From positions 62,001 to 126,000 of the forward strand of contig NZ_JAJBZH010000005.1 of NCBI RefSeq assembly GCF_020551945.1: a stretch of DNA of 64,000 nucleotides. Direction: 5' to 3'. Source of the DNA: Cellulosimicrobium marinum. GTDB taxonomy: Bacteria > Actinomycetota > Actinomycetes > Actinomycetales > Cellulomonadaceae. Shown piece by piece: positions 13,754-23,059 of this stretch (positions within the stretch are counted from its first letter, which is position 1; each line of letters opens with the position of its first letter). The position numbers and the translations under genes were made by a program. The notes beneath the pieces were generated by a model, which saw only the letters and a program-made list of their open reading frames with translations, made no database searches and was not told the DNA's origin.

Positions 13754-14377
13754 TCACTCCACGTGGCTGGACGGGTCCCCGGACGCGGGCTGCACGCGGT
13801 CCTGGGCGTCGCCCGGGTCGGTCGCGGACCGGGGGACCACGCCGAGCTCGTCGAGCAGGAAGAGGAAGGAGCGTGCGTAGGGGTTGTCGTCGACACGTGC
13901 GCGGACGTCGGGCCAGTCGACCTGCTCGCGCAGGGCCCGCGCGACGGGCAGCAGGCGGGAGAAGTCGCAGAAGTGCTCGCCGAGGACGCGCAGCTTGGAC
14001 GTGAGGATCTCCGTCGCCGACAGCACGGGCATACGGACCGCGAGCACCTCGATCTCGTCGGTGCGCGCGAGGAGGTCGTCGTCGATGGGTTCGCCGACCA
14101 TCCGGTACAGGACGTCCACGAGCTCGCCGCGGTGGTACGCCTTGAACAGCCAGTTCTCGGTCGGCTCCGTGATCTCGAGCCCGGCTTGCGCGAGCACGTC
14201 GCGAGCGCGGTCCACGTCGACCTCGCGGATCGCGAAGTCCGCGTCGTGGCTCGGCTCCGGCGCACCCCGCGCCCAGGCCGCGTAGCCGCCGACCAGCGCG
14301 TGCGGGACGCCGGCCTCGGCGAGCGCGGCCGCCGTCATGCGCAGGCCGTCGTGCAGGGCCTCCCTGTCGTCCACCAT
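13754..14377 (-). CDS. Nucleotidyltransferase-fold protein
   Basis: 207 residues. The amino part reads LVGGYAAWARG, then SHDADFAIREVD, matching the GG-x(n)-hDxD core of the polymerase-beta-like nucleotidyltransferase fold (two acidic residues in DAD). Later ILTSKLRVLGEHFCDFSRLL is a common helical region in this group. Relatives include antitoxin/toxin AbiEii-like and aminoglycoside-type enzymes, but no partner gene is next to it, so a toxin role is unsupported. The C-terminal 25 residues are polar and probably disordered. Function unknown. Confidence 0.75.
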   Translation of the reverse strand: MVDDREALHDGLRMTAAALAEAGVPHALVGGYAAWARGAPEPSHDADFAIREVDVDRARDVLAQAGLEITEPTENWLFKAYHRGELVDVLYRMVGEPIDDDLLARTDEIEVLAVRMPVLSATEILTSKLRVLGEHFCDFSRLLPVARALREQVDWPDVRARVDDNPYARSFLFLLDELGVVPRSATDPGDAQDRVQPASGDPSSHVE

Positions 14378-14476
14378 GCCCCGGGTCTACACCAGGGCCG
14401 GGCACCCGGCACGCCGCGACGGGTTCCCACGACCCACCGCGTGCAACGGTGCGCCGCTGTACCGAGAATCGAGACG

Positions 14477-15340
14477 ATGCGCCTCGCGACGTTCAACATC
14501 CTGCACGGACGGTCGACGGTCGACGACCGGGTCGACGTCGACCGCTTCGCCGCGGCGGTCCGCGCTCTGGACGCGGACGTGCTCGCGCTCCAGGAGGTGG
14601 ACCGCGACCAGCCGCGCTCGCACCGGACCGACCTCACGACGGTCGCCGCCGAGGCGAGCGGGGCGGTCGACCACCGTTTCGTGGCGACGCTCGTCGGCGA
14701 GCCCGGCGTGTGGTCGGCGCCCACGGGCGAGCACCAGCCCGGGCAGGCGGCCTACGGCATCGCCGTGGTGAGCAGGTTCCCCGTGCGCGCGTGGCGCACC
14801 GTCGTCATGCCCCCGCCGCGCACCCGCGTACCCGTGCGCTTCCCGGGACGACGGCTGCCGACGCTCGTGCGCGACGAGCCGCGCGCCGCCCTCGTGGCCC
14901 ACGTCGCGGCCCCCGCCGGTCCGGTCACGGTCGTCTGCACGCACCTGACGTTCGTGCCGGGCAGGAACCTCACCCAGCTCGTCCGCCTCACGCGGTCCCT
15001 CGCGGAGGACGCGCGGGCGGGGGAGCCCGTCGTCCTCCTGGGGGATCTCAACCTCGACGCCCCGCAGGCCGCGCGGGCGAGCGGGTGGCACCCCCTGGTG
15101 AGCGCGCCGACCTTCCCCGTCGCCGCGCCGACGCGCCAGCTCGACCACGTCCTCGCGCACGGGCCGGTACGGTCCACGGCCCCGGCGACCGCGGTCGACA
15201 CCGGGCTGTCGGACCACCGTGCGCTCGTGGTCACGGTGGCGCTCGGCGGCGAGCACGCGCCGTCGCCGACGCGCTCCCACGCCGCCGACGAGGACCGGTC
15301 GCCGACGGCCGGGCCACCGGGGGCGGGCCCGGCGGGGTGA
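14477..15340 (+). CDS. Endonuclease/exonuclease/phosphatase-family protein
   Basis: 287 residues. Family motifs occur in order: ATFNILHG at the start (metal-coordinating Asn), ALQEVD (catalytic Glu), TVVCTHLTF, VVLLGDLNLDAP (GDxN), and SDHRALVVTV at the end (the Asp-His pair). This fold cleaves phosphodiester or phosphomonoester bonds in DNA, RNA, inositol lipids or sphingomyelin; the substrate is not readable. No signal peptide is seen, so it is probably cytoplasmic. The C-terminal 35 residues after the domain are low in complexity. The ATG lies seven bases after GAGAAT, a possible promoter for a leaderless message. Confidence 0.87.
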   Translation: MRLATFNILHGRSTVDDRVDVDRFAAAVRALDADVLALQEVDRDQPRSHRTDLTTVAAEASGAVDHRFVATLVGEPGVWSAPTGEHQPGQAAYGIAVVSRFPVRAWRTVVMPPPRTRVPVRFPGRRLPTLVRDEPRAALVAHVAAPAGPVTVVCTHLTFVPGRNLTQLVRLTRSLAEDARAGEPVVLLGDLNLDAPQAARASGWHPLVSAPTFPVAAPTRQLDHVLAHGPVRSTAPATAVDTGLSDHRALVVTVALGGEHAPSPTRSHAADEDRSPTAGPPGAGPAG

Positions 15341-15379
15341 CGTGCGTCGCACCGGCCGCGGCTAGGCCCGCGCGAAACC

Positions 15380-15398
15380 GTAGATTAGCCTTACCTAC
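15380..15398 (+). promoter_or_regulatory. Iron box (IdeR/DmdR site) abutting a GTG start
   Basis: GTAGATTAGCCTTACCTAC matches 16 of 19 positions of the actinobacterial iron-box consensus (TWAGGTWAGSCTWACCTWA). The GTG of the siderophore ATPase begins at the next base, so the transcript is probably leaderless and shut off when iron-loaded repressor binds. Confidence 0.85.
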
Positions 15399-16253
15399 GT
15401 GAGTTCTTCCCCGGTCGTGCCCGCCACCGCGGAGCCCACGGGCGCCGCGGCGCTCGCCGGCCACGACCTGCACCTGTCGTACGACGCGCGGACCGTCGTC
15501 CACGGCGCGGGCCTCGACCTCGCGCCCGGCCGCGTCACCGCGCTCATCGGACCGAACGGCTCGGGCAAGTCCACGCTCCTGCGCTCGCTCGCGCGCCTGC
15601 ACCGCCCCGACGCGGGCAGCGTCACGCTCGACGACGGCGAGGACGCCCTCGCCTTGCACCCCAAGGACTTCGCGCGGCGCGTCACGCTCCTGTCGCAGAG
15701 CCGGCCCACGCCGAGCGGGGTGAGCGTGCGCGACGTCGTCGGCTACGGCCGCCACCCCTACCGCGGACGCTTCCGCGCCAACGACCCGGACGGGCCCCGC
15801 GCCGTCGCGCACGCGATGGCCGTGACGGGTGTCGCGTCGATGGCCGACCGCGGCGTCGACGAGCTCTCGGGCGGCGAGCTGCAGCGTGTGTGGCTCGCCA
15901 CGTGCCTCGCCCAGGACACGGGCGTCCTCCTGCTCGACGAGCCGACCACGTACCTCGACCTGCGCTACCAGGTCGAGCTCCTCGACCTCGTGCGCGACCT
16001 CGCCTCCGAGCACGGCGTGGCCGTGGGCGTCGTGCTGCACGACCTCAACCAGGCCGCCACCGTCGCCGACGAGGTCGTCCTGCTCCACCGGGGCGTCGTC
16101 CGGGCGACGGGCCCCGCCGACGAGGTGCTCACCTCCGGGCTGCTCTCCGACGTGTACGGCATCCACGTGGACGTGTACACGCACCCGCTCACCGGCCGCA
16201 CGTGCTGCGAGCCGCTGGGCCGCCACGCCGCGCGCGTGGGCGCCACCCCCTGA
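15399..16253 (+). CDS. Iron-siderophore ABC transporter, ATP-binding protein
   Basis: 284 residues of the FecE/FepC type. Walker A is GPNGSGKST, the signature DELSGGELQR, Walker B VLLLDEPTTYLD and the switch GVVLHDLNQA. LDLRYQVELLDLVRDL is characteristic of the siderophore group. The GTG start is fixed by the iron box ending on the preceding base. The gene leads an operon of ATPase, binding lipoprotein and fused permease, under iron repression. It powers import of a ferric siderophore; which one is unknown. Confidence 0.95.
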   Translation: MSSSPVVPATAEPTGAAALAGHDLHLSYDARTVVHGAGLDLAPGRVTALIGPNGSGKSTLLRSLARLHRPDAGSVTLDDGEDALALHPKDFARRVTLLSQSRPTPSGVSVRDVVGYGRHPYRGRFRANDPDGPRAVAHAMAVTGVASMADRGVDELSGGELQRVWLATCLAQDTGVLLLDEPTTYLDLRYQVELLDLVRDLASEHGVAVGVVLHDLNQAATVADEVVLLHRGVVRATGPADEVLTSGLLSDVYGIHVDVYTHPLTGRTCCEPLGRHAARVGATP

Positions 16254-16327
16254 CCTCCCGACCTCCCGCCTGCACCGCCCGCCCGGGTCCTGCCGTGGCC
16301 GGGCACCGACCGAACCGAAGGACTGCC

Positions 16328-17323
16328 ATGCGCCCGACCCGAACCCGCGCCCTCGCCGGGGCCGCCCTCACCCTCGTCACCGCGCTCGCCCTCACGGCGT
16401 GCGGCACGACGGAGGACCCCGAGGCGGAGTCCACCACCGACGACGCCGCCGCGTCCGCCGGGCCCGTCACCTACACCGACGAGCGCGGCGAGCACACGCT
16501 CGACGCCCCCGCCACGGAGATCGTCTCGCTCGAGTGGGGCCTCACGGAGAACCTCGTCGCGATCGGCGTCGAGCCCGCCGGCCAGGCCGACGTCGAGGGC
16601 TACAACACGTGGGACACCGTCGCCCCGATCGACGCGGGCACGCCCGACGTCGGCATGCGCGGCGAGCCGAGCCTCGACGCGATCTCCGCGCTCGAGCCGG
16701 ACCTCGTCGTCACGACGACGGACGTCCCGGAGAACGTCATCGCGCAGATCGAGGAGATCGCGCCCGTCCTCGCGCTGCGCGGCTCGGACGGCGAGGACCC
16801 GATCGGCTACATGCGCTCCACGGTCGAGACCCTCGGCACGGTCACGGGCCGCGAGGACGAGGCCGCCGCGGCGCTCGAGGAGTACGACGCCACGATCGCC
16901 GACGCGACCGCCGCGCTCGACGAGGCCGGGCTCGCCGGGGCCGACTTCACCATGGCCGACGGCTGGATCGCCAACGGCGCCGTCTCGATCCGCATGTACA
17001 CGCCCGGCTCGTTCTTCGGCGCGATCGGCGAGGAGCTCGGCCTCGTCAACGCCTGGACCGAGGGCGGCGACCCCGACTACGGGCTCGCGCAGACCGACGT
17101 CGAGGGCCTGACCCAGCTCGGCGACGTGCAGTTCCTCTACGTCGCGAGCGAGTCCGAGGCCAACCCGTTCACCGACGGCCTCGAGGGCAACGCCGTGTGG
17201 GAGCAGCTCCCGTTCGTCACGGCCGGCGACGTGCACCGCCTGCCCGACGGCATCTGGATGTTCGGCGGCCCGCTGTCCGCGTCGGCCTACGCGGACGCCG
17301 TCGTCGAGGCCCTGACGGCCTGA
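16328..17323 (+). CDS. Iron-siderophore ABC transporter, substrate-binding lipoprotein
   Basis: 331 residues. A signal peptide with lipobox ALTACG puts the acylated Cys at about residue 25, so the protein is anchored outside the membrane. The mature part reads VTYTDERGEHTLDAPATEIV, then EPDLVV, the class III periplasmic-binding-protein fold of ferric siderophore binders, with a long connecting helix. An acidic Thr/Ala linker (residues 29-45) follows the anchor. AAGGA seven bases upstream supports the ATG. It sits between the ATPase and permease genes and delivers the siderophore to the permease. Confidence 0.94.
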   Translation: MRPTRTRALAGAALTLVTALALTACGTTEDPEAESTTDDAAASAGPVTYTDERGEHTLDAPATEIVSLEWGLTENLVAIGVEPAGQADVEGYNTWDTVAPIDAGTPDVGMRGEPSLDAISALEPDLVVTTTDVPENVIAQIEEIAPVLALRGSDGEDPIGYMRSTVETLGTVTGREDEAAAALEEYDATIADATAALDEAGLAGADFTMADGWIANGAVSIRMYTPGSFFGAIGEELGLVNAWTEGGDPDYGLAQTDVEGLTQLGDVQFLYVASESEANPFTDGLEGNAVWEQLPFVTAGDVHRLPDGIWMFGGPLSASAYADAVVEALTA

Positions 17324-17375
17324 CGCCTGCCGGCACGCTGAGCAGCAGGGTTCGCGAGAGGACGACGGGACCACG

Positions 17376-19625
17376 GTGACGAGGCACGAGCGCACGACGG
17401 TGGAGCCGGACACCCTCCTGCTGGAGGACCCGGCACGGTCGGGCGTGCCCGCGGACCCGGACGTCGCGCCGGACGAGGCGACGCTGCACGACGCGGATGC
17501 GGTCGCAGGGGGCGGCGGCGCCGTCGACGCGGACCGCGGCGAGGCGTCCGGCCCGACGACGGCCGCGGCACCGGGGCGCACGTCGCGCCTCGGGGTCGTG
17601 GGGGCCTTCGTCGTGGCGGTCGCGCTCGCGGCCGTCCTCGCGGCCGTGCACGTCACGCAGGGCACCGCCGACGTCGGCGCCCTCGACCTGCTGCGCCTGC
17701 TCACGGGCGGCGAGGGCGTCGACCAGACGGTCGCCGTCCTCGTCGCGTCGCGCGTGCCGCGCCTCCTCGCGGGCCTGCTGCTCGGTGTCGCCCTGGGCGT
17801 CGCCGGCGCGGTCCTGCAGTCGGTCGCGCGGAACCCCCTCGCGTCGCCCGACACGCTCGCGGTCAACGCCGGCGCCTACCTCTCGGTCGTCGTCGTCGCC
17901 GCGTTCGGCCTCTCGGTGCCGTTCTACCTCCAGGGCGGGCTGGCCTTCCTCGGCGGCCTCGCCGCGGCAGGGCTCGTCCTCGTCCTGGCACGCGGCGGCG
18001 CGGACGGGCCCACCCGGCTCGTCCTCGCCGGGTCCGCGATCATGCTGGCGCTGCACTCGCTCACCACCGTCCTGCTCGTGCTGTTCGAGCAGGAGACGAC
18101 CGGCCTGTTCGCGTGGGGGAGCGGGTCCATCGTCCAGTCGGGCACGCGGACCGTCGCGATGGCGACGCCGGTCGTCGCCGTCGGTGTCCTCGCGGCGCTC
18201 GCGATGTCGCGCCGCCTCGACCTGCTCGGCCTCGGGGACGACGCCGCGACCGTCCTCGGCATCGACGTGCGCCGCACGCGCGTGGCCGCCGTGCTCGTCG
18301 CGGTGCTGCTCGCGGCGATCGCCGTCACCGTCGCCGGCCCGGTCGGGTTCGTGGGGCTCGCCGCACCCGTCGTCGCCCGGCTCGTCGCCCGGCGCGTGCC
18401 CGGCCTCGGACGGCACGTGCTGCTCCTGCCGTTCGCGGCCGTCGTCGGTGTCGTCGTGGTCCTCGGCGCCGACGTGCTGCTGCGCCTCGTCCTGCCGAGC
18501 AGGCTCTCGATCGCCGTTCCGACGGGCGTCGTCACGACCGTGCTCGGCGCGGGCCTGCTCATCTGGCTCGCGCGCCGCCTGCGCGACTCCGGCCCCGGCG
18601 CACGGGCCGCCCACGGGTCGCTCAGCCGCCCCCGCACACCGCGGACCGTGCTCCTCGTGGTCGTCGCGCTCGTGCTCGCCGTCGCCGCGGCGACCGTCGC
18701 GGGCCTGCTCCTGGGCGACCGGGTCGTGCTCCTCGGGGACGTGGCGAACTGGTGGAACGGCGTCGCCGGGCGCCAGGTGACGTTCGTCCTCGACCAGCGC
18801 CTGCCCCGTGTCCTCGCGGCGCTCCTCGCGGGCGCCGCGCTCGCGCTCGCCGGCACGATCGTCCAGGCGGTGTGCCGCAACCCGCTCGCCGAGCCCGGCC
18901 TGCTCGGCGTGACCTCCGGCGCCGGGCTCGGCGCCGTGACGATGATCCTCCTCGTGCCCGGCGTCGGGATCTGGCCCATGTCGGCTGCCGCCGCGCTCGG
19001 CGCGTTCGTCGTGTTCGGCCTCGTCTACGGCTTGGCCTACCGCGGCGGGCTGAGCTCCGACCGCCTCGTGCTCATCGGCATCGGCGCGCAGGCGGGCGTC
19101 ATGGCGCTCATCACGCTGATCGTCGTGGTCGTCGCGCCGTGGGACGTCAACCTCGCCCTCACGTGGCTGTCCGGGTCGACGTACGGGCGCACGCTCGAGC
19201 AGCTGATCCCCGTCGTCCTCGCGCTCGTCGTCCTCACGCCGCTCGTCGCCGTGTTCCGGCGCGACCTCGACGTCGTCGCGCTCGACGACGACACGCCGCG
19301 CGTCCTCGGAGTGCCGCTCGACCGCACGCGCCTCGTCCTCCTCGGCGCCGCGGCCGTGCTCACCGCGGCCGCCGTGTGCGCCATCGGCGCGCTCGCGTTC
19401 GTCGGCCTCGTCGCCCCCCACGCCGCCCGCGCGCTCGTCGGGGCGCGGCACGCGCGCGTCGTGCCCGTCGCGATGCTGCTCGGTGCGCTGCTCGTGTCCG
19501 TCGCGGACACGCTCGGCCGGTTCGTCATCGCCCCCGGGCAGATCCCCGCCGGGCTCGGCACCGCGCTGCTCGGCGCCCCCTACTTCGTCTACCTCCTGTG
19601 GCGCAGCCGCGGCCGCGGAGCGTGA
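17376..19625 (+). CDS. Iron-siderophore ABC transporter, fused double permease (FecCD x2)
   Basis: 749 residues: two FecCD permease domains in one chain (about 70-400 and 420-749), as in FhuB. Each half has the RNPLA motif ([11 protein letters not shown] and [11 protein letters not shown]) and the ATPase-contact/pore segment G-x-FVGL-x-AP near its end. Around twenty membrane helices are expected. An acidic, disordered 60-residue N-terminal extension precedes the first helix. The GTG at 17376 was taken because a GAGAGGA lies upstream and the frame continues no further with a better site. With one fused chain the transporter needs only two ATPase subunits. Confidence 0.94.
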   Translation: MTRHERTTVEPDTLLLEDPARSGVPADPDVAPDEATLHDADAVAGGGGAVDADRGEASGPTTAAAPGRTSRLGVVGAFVVAVALAAVLAAVHVTQGTADVGALDLLRLLTGGEGVDQTVAVLVASRVPRLLAGLLLGVALGVAGAVLQSVARNPLASPDTLAVNAGAYLSVVVVAAFGLSVPFYLQGGLAFLGGLAAAGLVLVLARGGADGPTRLVLAGSAIMLALHSLTTVLLVLFEQETTGLFAWGSGSIVQSGTRTVAMATPVVAVGVLAALAMSRRLDLLGLGDDAATVLGIDVRRTRVAAVLVAVLLAAIAVTVAGPVGFVGLAAPVVARLVARRVPGLGRHVLLLPFAAVVGVVVVLGADVLLRLVLPSRLSIAVPTGVVTTVLGAGLLIWLARRLRDSGPGARAAHGSLSRPRTPRTVLLVVVALVLAVAAATVAGLLLGDRVVLLGDVANWWNGVAGRQVTFVLDQRLPRVLAALLAGAALALAGTIVQAVCRNPLAEPGLLGVTSGAGLGAVTMILLVPGVGIWPMSAAAALGAFVVFGLVYGLAYRGGLSSDRLVLIGIGAQAGVMALITLIVVVVAPWDVNLALTWLSGSTYGRTLEQLIPVVLALVVLTPLVAVFRRDLDVVALDDDTPRVLGVPLDRTRLVLLGAAAVLTAAAVCAIGALAFVGLVAPHAARALVGARHARVVPVAMLLGALLVSVADTLGRFVIAPGQIPAGLGTALLGAPYFVYLLWRSRGRGA

Positions 19626-19686
19626 CCGGTCTCACCGTCATCGCGGGCGTCCACGCCGCCGGACGGGTTGACCCGGGCGGGTCCGC

Positions 19687-19705
19687 ACAGGTTAGCCTCA
19701 CCTGT
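19687..19705 (+). promoter_or_regulatory. Second iron box, abutting the SIP start
   Basis: ACAGGTTAGCCTCACCTGT has the central TTAGCCT-x-ACC of the iron box and 7-base inverted ends when extended by one base either side. The GTG of the siderophore-interacting protein starts at 19706. The layout repeats that at 15380-15399. Confidence 0.82.
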
Positions 19706-20734
19706 GTGAGCCAGACCGTCGTGTCCCGCACCCGTGCCCGCCGAACCGCCGCCCGCGCGACGGCGCCGTGGCGCTTCTTCGACGTCGAGGTGGCGCGCGT
19801 CGAACAGCTCACCCCGAGCTTCCGCCGGTTCACGTTCACCGGCCCCGAGCTGGACCGGTTCGCCGACCCCGGCCTCGACATCCGGATCAAGTTCGTCCTC
19901 CCCGCCCCCGACGGCGGCTACGCGCACCTCGTGCGCGACGCCGACGAGTGGTACGCCGCGTGGCGCGCCCAGCCCGAGGAGCGCCGCAACCCGCTGCGCA
20001 CCTACACGACCGTCGCCGTGCGCCCCGAGGCCCGCGAGGTCGACGTCGACGTCGTGCTCCACGGCGACGCCGGGCCCGCGTCGCGGTGGGCGCTCACGGC
20101 GGACATCGGGACGCCGCTCGTCCTCCTCGGTCCGGACGCCGCGTTCGACGGACCCACCGGCGGTGTCGAGTTCCACCCGCCGGCACGCGCCCACGCGCTG
20201 CTCCTCGCCGGCGACGAGACGGCGCTGCCCGCCCTCGTCGCGATCTGCGAGGACCTGCCCGCGGACGCCACGGGCGAGGTCGTCGTCGAGGTCCCGCACG
20301 CCGCCGACGCCCGTCCGTTCACCGCGCCCGCCGGGCTGCGCGTGACGTGGCTGGGCCGGGACGACGCGCGACAGGACGAGTCGGCAGAGGGCGGGTCGGC
20401 GCAGGGAGAGGGCGACGCTCCCGTCGCGCACGGCGCGCTCCTCGTCCCCGCCGTCAAGGCCGCCGCCGCGCGCCTCCTCGGCGCGGGCGTGCTCGGGGCG
20501 GACCCGCCCGCGCAGTGCCGCACCGCGGAGGACCTCGAGGACGTCGACGTCGACTCCTCGATCCTGTGGGAGGTCCCCGGGCTGCTGGAGGAGGACACCG
20601 TCCTGTACGCGTGGCTCGCGGGCGAGGCCGGTGCGATCAGGACGCTGCGCCGCCACCTCGTGTCCGACCTCGGCGTGGACCGCCGCGCCGTGGCGTTCAT
20701 GGGCTACTGGCGCGAGGGCCGCGCCGAGGGCTGA
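19706..20734 (+). CDS. Siderophore-interacting protein (FAD ferric-siderophore reductase)
   Basis: 342 residues. The SIP order is clear: a beta-barrel FAD domain ([20 protein letters not shown], then [14 protein letters not shown] and GPASRWA, the flavin and pyrophosphate contacts), and a carboxy NAD(P)H-like domain ending [16 protein letters not shown] and GYWREG. It would reduce Fe(III) in the imported siderophore so that iron is released in the cytoplasm. A 60-residue insertion of low complexity (around 215-270) lies between two strands of the second domain. It has its own iron box, so it is co-regulated with, not just read through from, the transporter genes. Confidence 0.92.
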   Translation: MSQTVVSRTRARRTAARATAPWRFFDVEVARVEQLTPSFRRFTFTGPELDRFADPGLDIRIKFVLPAPDGGYAHLVRDADEWYAAWRAQPEERRNPLRTYTTVAVRPEAREVDVDVVLHGDAGPASRWALTADIGTPLVLLGPDAAFDGPTGGVEFHPPARAHALLLAGDETALPALVAICEDLPADATGEVVVEVPHAADARPFTAPAGLRVTWLGRDDARQDESAEGGSAQGEGDAPVAHGALLVPAVKAAAARLLGAGVLGADPPAQCRTAEDLEDVDVDSSILWEVPGLLEEDTVLYAWLAGEAGAIRTLRRHLVSDLGVDRRAVAFMGYWREGRAEG

Positions 20735-20741
20735 GCGGTTC

Positions 20742-21323
20742 TCAGCCGACCGGGACCGCGAGGTCCTCGACGACCTCCACGCCGGGCAGCCGTCCGAGCA
20801 GGTGCCCGGGGAGCAGCAGCTTCGAACGGCGCACCCCGCTGCCGACGAGGGCGAGCGCGCCGTCGGTGACGACGCGCGCGTCCACGAGCACGCGCCACCC
20901 GGCGGGGAGACCGATCGGCGTGATGCCGCCGTACTCCATGCCCGACTCGGCGGTCGCGCGCTCGGTCGGCAGGAACGACGCCTTGCGCACGTCGAGCAGC
21001 TTGCGCACGCGCGTGTTGACGTCGGCGCGGGTGTGCGCCCGCACCACGGCGGCGGCGACCCGCTCGTCCCCGGCGCGCACGCCGCCCACGAGGACGCAGT
21101 TCGCCGACGCCTCCACGGGCAGCGAGAACGCGTCGTTGAGCGTCGCGGTGTCCGCGAGGTCCGGGTCGATCTCGGTGACGGCGACGAGCGCCGCCACGTC
21201 GGGGTCGGCCTCGGCCCAGGTGCGCAGCGCGTCGGCGGTCACCGGGGCGAGCAGATCGGGATGGTCGAGCGCGGGCTCCCAGTGCAGGGAGCCAAGCGTG
21301 GGCAGCGTCGTGGAGGCGTCCAT
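20742..21323 (-). CDS. YbaK/ProX-type aminoacyl-tRNA deacylase-like protein
   Basis: 193 residues. VEASANCVLVGG, then RADVNTRVRKLLDVRKASFL, ESGMEYGGITPIGLP and the closing GSGVRRSKLLLPG are the typical ordered segments of the YbaK/INS editing domain, including the Lys in RKAS and the GG-x-TP loop. Such proteins hydrolyse mischarged aminoacyl-tRNAs in trans. Which tRNA it edits is unknown. A good ribosome site (GGGAAGGA) precedes the ATG. It converges on the SIP gene with only 7 bases between stops. Confidence 0.9.
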   Translation of the reverse strand: MDASTTLPTLGSLHWEPALDHPDLLAPVTADALRTWAEADPDVAALVAVTEIDPDLADTATLNDAFSLPVEASANCVLVGGVRAGDERVAAAVVRAHTRADVNTRVRKLLDVRKASFLPTERATAESGMEYGGITPIGLPAGWRVLVDARVVTDGALALVGSGVRRSKLLLPGHLLGRLPGVEVVEDLAVPVG

Positions 21324-21376
21324 GGGTCCTTCCCGGCGGTCCGTCCCGCGGCACGGGTGGGTGTGGCGGGTCGCCG

Positions 21377-21937
21377 TCAGTCTGCCACCTGGTACGTCAC
21401 CGTGAGCGTGGCCCGGGCGAGCGTGCGGAACAGGGCGTTGAACGCGACGGCCGTCGGTGTGGCGTCGGGGCCGAGCCCGGCGGTGTCGGCGAGGGAGTCG
21501 ACGTCGAGCGCGTGCACGGCGAACACGTACCGGTGCGGGCGGTCCCCGGGCGGCGGCGCCGCGCCCGTGTAGCCGGGGTCGCCGCCGTCGTGCCGCACCT
21601 GGAACGCGCCGTCCGGCAGGGAGCCGCCGTCGGGCGAGCCCGCACCGGTCGGGAGCGCCGTGACGGTCGCGGGCAGGTCGGCGACGGTCCAGTGCCAGAA
21701 GCCCGCGGGGGTCGGGGCGTCGGGGTCGAAGCACGACACGACGAACGATCGGGTGCCCTCCGGGGCGCCGGACCACGCGAGCGCGGGGGAGCGGTCGCCT
21801 CCGGAGGCGACGTGCGCGTCGGGCATGGTGGCGCCCTCGGCCAGGTCGCTGCTCGTGAGCGCGAAGGTCGGCACCGCGGGGAGCTGGGCGTACGGGTCGG
21901 GGGCAGGCGGACGGGAGTCGAGGTCCACGGTCGTCAT
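21377..21937 (-). CDS. YbhB/YbcL (PEBP-like) family protein
   Basis: 186 residues. The phosphatidylethanolamine-binding fold is shown by SPALAWSGAPEGTRSFVV, DPDAPTPAGFWHWTVADLPA (the DPDxP and H-W ligand-site motifs) and HRYVFAVHALD. Bacterial YbhB-like proteins bind small anions or lipids; no definite role is known. The Met giving MTTVDLDSR was chosen; an in-frame ATG nine bases upstream is possible, and a still longer frame to 22027 is unlikely. No signal peptide is present. It lies alone, downstream of nothing and upstream of the YbaK gene in the same direction. Confidence 0.88.
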   Translation of the reverse strand: MTTVDLDSRPPAPDPYAQLPAVPTFALTSSDLAEGATMPDAHVASGGDRSPALAWSGAPEGTRSFVVSCFDPDAPTPAGFWHWTVADLPATVTALPTGAGSPDGGSLPDGAFQVRHDGGDPGYTGAAPPPGDRPHRYVFAVHALDVDSLADTAGLGPDATPTAVAFNALFRTLARATLTVTYQVAD

Positions 21938-22094
21938 GCCCCTCATGGTGCCGAACGGCCCGCGACCAGGCATCTCGGCCGATGCGCGCCCTCTCAGGCT
22001 CAGGTCGAGGTCGAGGGTTTCGCCCAAGTCTCCAGCGGCGGTCGAGGGTTATGGGGGAGCATTCGGACGAAGCCGACGACCCGCCCGCCCGGAG

Positions 22095-22148
22095 TTGACA
22101 CGCCCGGCACGGCGGCCGAACACTGGAAGAGTTCGAACACCTGTTCGA
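22095..22148 (+). promoter_or_regulatory. SOS promoter with LexA box
   Basis: TTGACA at 22095-22100 is a perfect -35. The LexA box TCGAACACCTGTTCGA at 22133-22148 is a perfect inverted repeat of the actinobacterial SOS consensus (TCGAAC-N4-GTTCGA). It lies 57 bases before imuA', so the whole mutagenesis cassette should be DNA-damage induced. The -10 is weak and not clearly assignable. Confidence 0.9.
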
Positions 22149-22204
22149 ACACGGTGGGGTCGTCGCGCGGCCCGACCCTGGCACGAGCAGGACCGGGAGG
22201 CGAG

Positions 22205-23059
22205 ATGACCGTCGTCGCCGACCCGGCCGGGCCGCAGGCCACGGACCGTGCCGCGCTCGCCCGCGCCGCCCTCCGGCGCGCCGAAGAACGCGCGGGGGTC
22301 CGCCGCCACGACCTGCGCGCCCCCCTCGCCACCGTCCCCGGGCAGGCCCCAGGACGGTCCGTGCCGCAGCCGCCTCCCACCACCCCCCGGCACCGCACCC
22401 TGCCGCCGGCCTCCGGGGCCGACGAGCGGTCGTGGCCCGTGCCCGGCCCGCTCACCGCCCTGCTCCCCACCGGGACGATCCGGCGCGGCACCGTCCTCAC
22501 CGTGCGCGGGTCCACGAGCCTCCTGCTCGCGCTCGTCGCGGGCGCGTCGACCGCCGGGGCGTGGACGACGGCCGTCGGCCTGCCCGACGTCGGGCTGCTC
22601 GCCGCCGCGGACGCCGGCGTCGACCTCGGCCGTCTCGCGCTCGTGCCGCGCCCCGGCCCGGACGCCGCGCTCGCCGTCGCCGCGCTCGTCGACGGCATGG
22701 ACGTCGTGGTCGTCGGCCCCGCCGCCGACCTCACGGACACCGACCGACGCCGCGTCCTCGCCCGCGCGCGCGAGCGCGGCACCGTCCTCGTCGCCGCGAC
22801 CGCGTGGCCCGGGGCCCACGTCGCGCTCACCGTGACGGGCGGCGCGTGGACCGGCGCGGACCACGGAGCGGGCTGGCTGCGCCGCCGGACCCTGCAGGTC
22901 GAGCGCGCGGGCCGCGCGGGCGCGCCGCGCCCCGCCCGGGTCGAGGTCGAGCTGCCGTTCGCCCACCGGGACTGGCCCGCCCACCTCGTCGAGCAGGACG
23001 CCGCCGCGCCCGCCGCCCCGGAGCACCCCGGCACGGACCGGCTGAGGCTCGTCGGATGA
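22205..23059 (+). CDS. imuA': SOS mutagenesis accessory protein ImuA'-like
   Basis: 284 residues. It has the outline of a RecA-like core (strand segments TVLTVRGSTSLLLALVAGAS, AWTTAVGLPDVGLLAAADAG, VDGMDVVVVGPA) but no Walker A. A long Pro-rich N-terminal region precedes the core. This weakly conserved protein is recognised mainly by position: it directly precedes imuB and dnaE2 behind a LexA box, and overlaps imuB by 4 bases (ATGA). ImuA' is thought to work with ImuB to bring DnaE2 to lesions and the beta clamp. GGAGGCGAG is just ahead of the ATG. Confidence 0.85.
   Translation: MTVVADPAGPQATDRAALARAALRRAEERAGVRRHDLRAPLATVPGQAPGRSVPQPPPTTPRHRTLPPASGADERSWPVPGPLTALLPTGTIRRGTVLTVRGSTSLLLALVAGASTAGAWTTAVGLPDVGLLAAADAGVDLGRLALVPRPGPDAALAVAALVDGMDVVVVGPAADLTDTDRRRVLARARERGTVLVAATAWPGAHVALTVTGGAWTGADHGAGWLRRRTLQVERAGRAGAPRPARVEVELPFAHRDWPAHLVEQDAAAPAAPEHPGTDRLRLVG

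Noticed and set aside
13754-14377. An AbiE-like toxin-antitoxin system at the nucleotidyltransferase gene
   Set aside because: No partner gene of suitable type lies beside it and the neighbours are unrelated single genes.
17378-17392. GAGGCACGAG at the start of the permease gene, as in the palindrome loop
   Set aside because: No flanking stems or CTGGCGGGAG block; it codes for the N-terminus of the permease.
22133-22148. Whether the YdjM-like gene (31913-32737) is also in the SOS regulon, as in E. coli
   Set aside because: I found no TCGAAC-N4-GTTCGA word in its upstream 200 bases.
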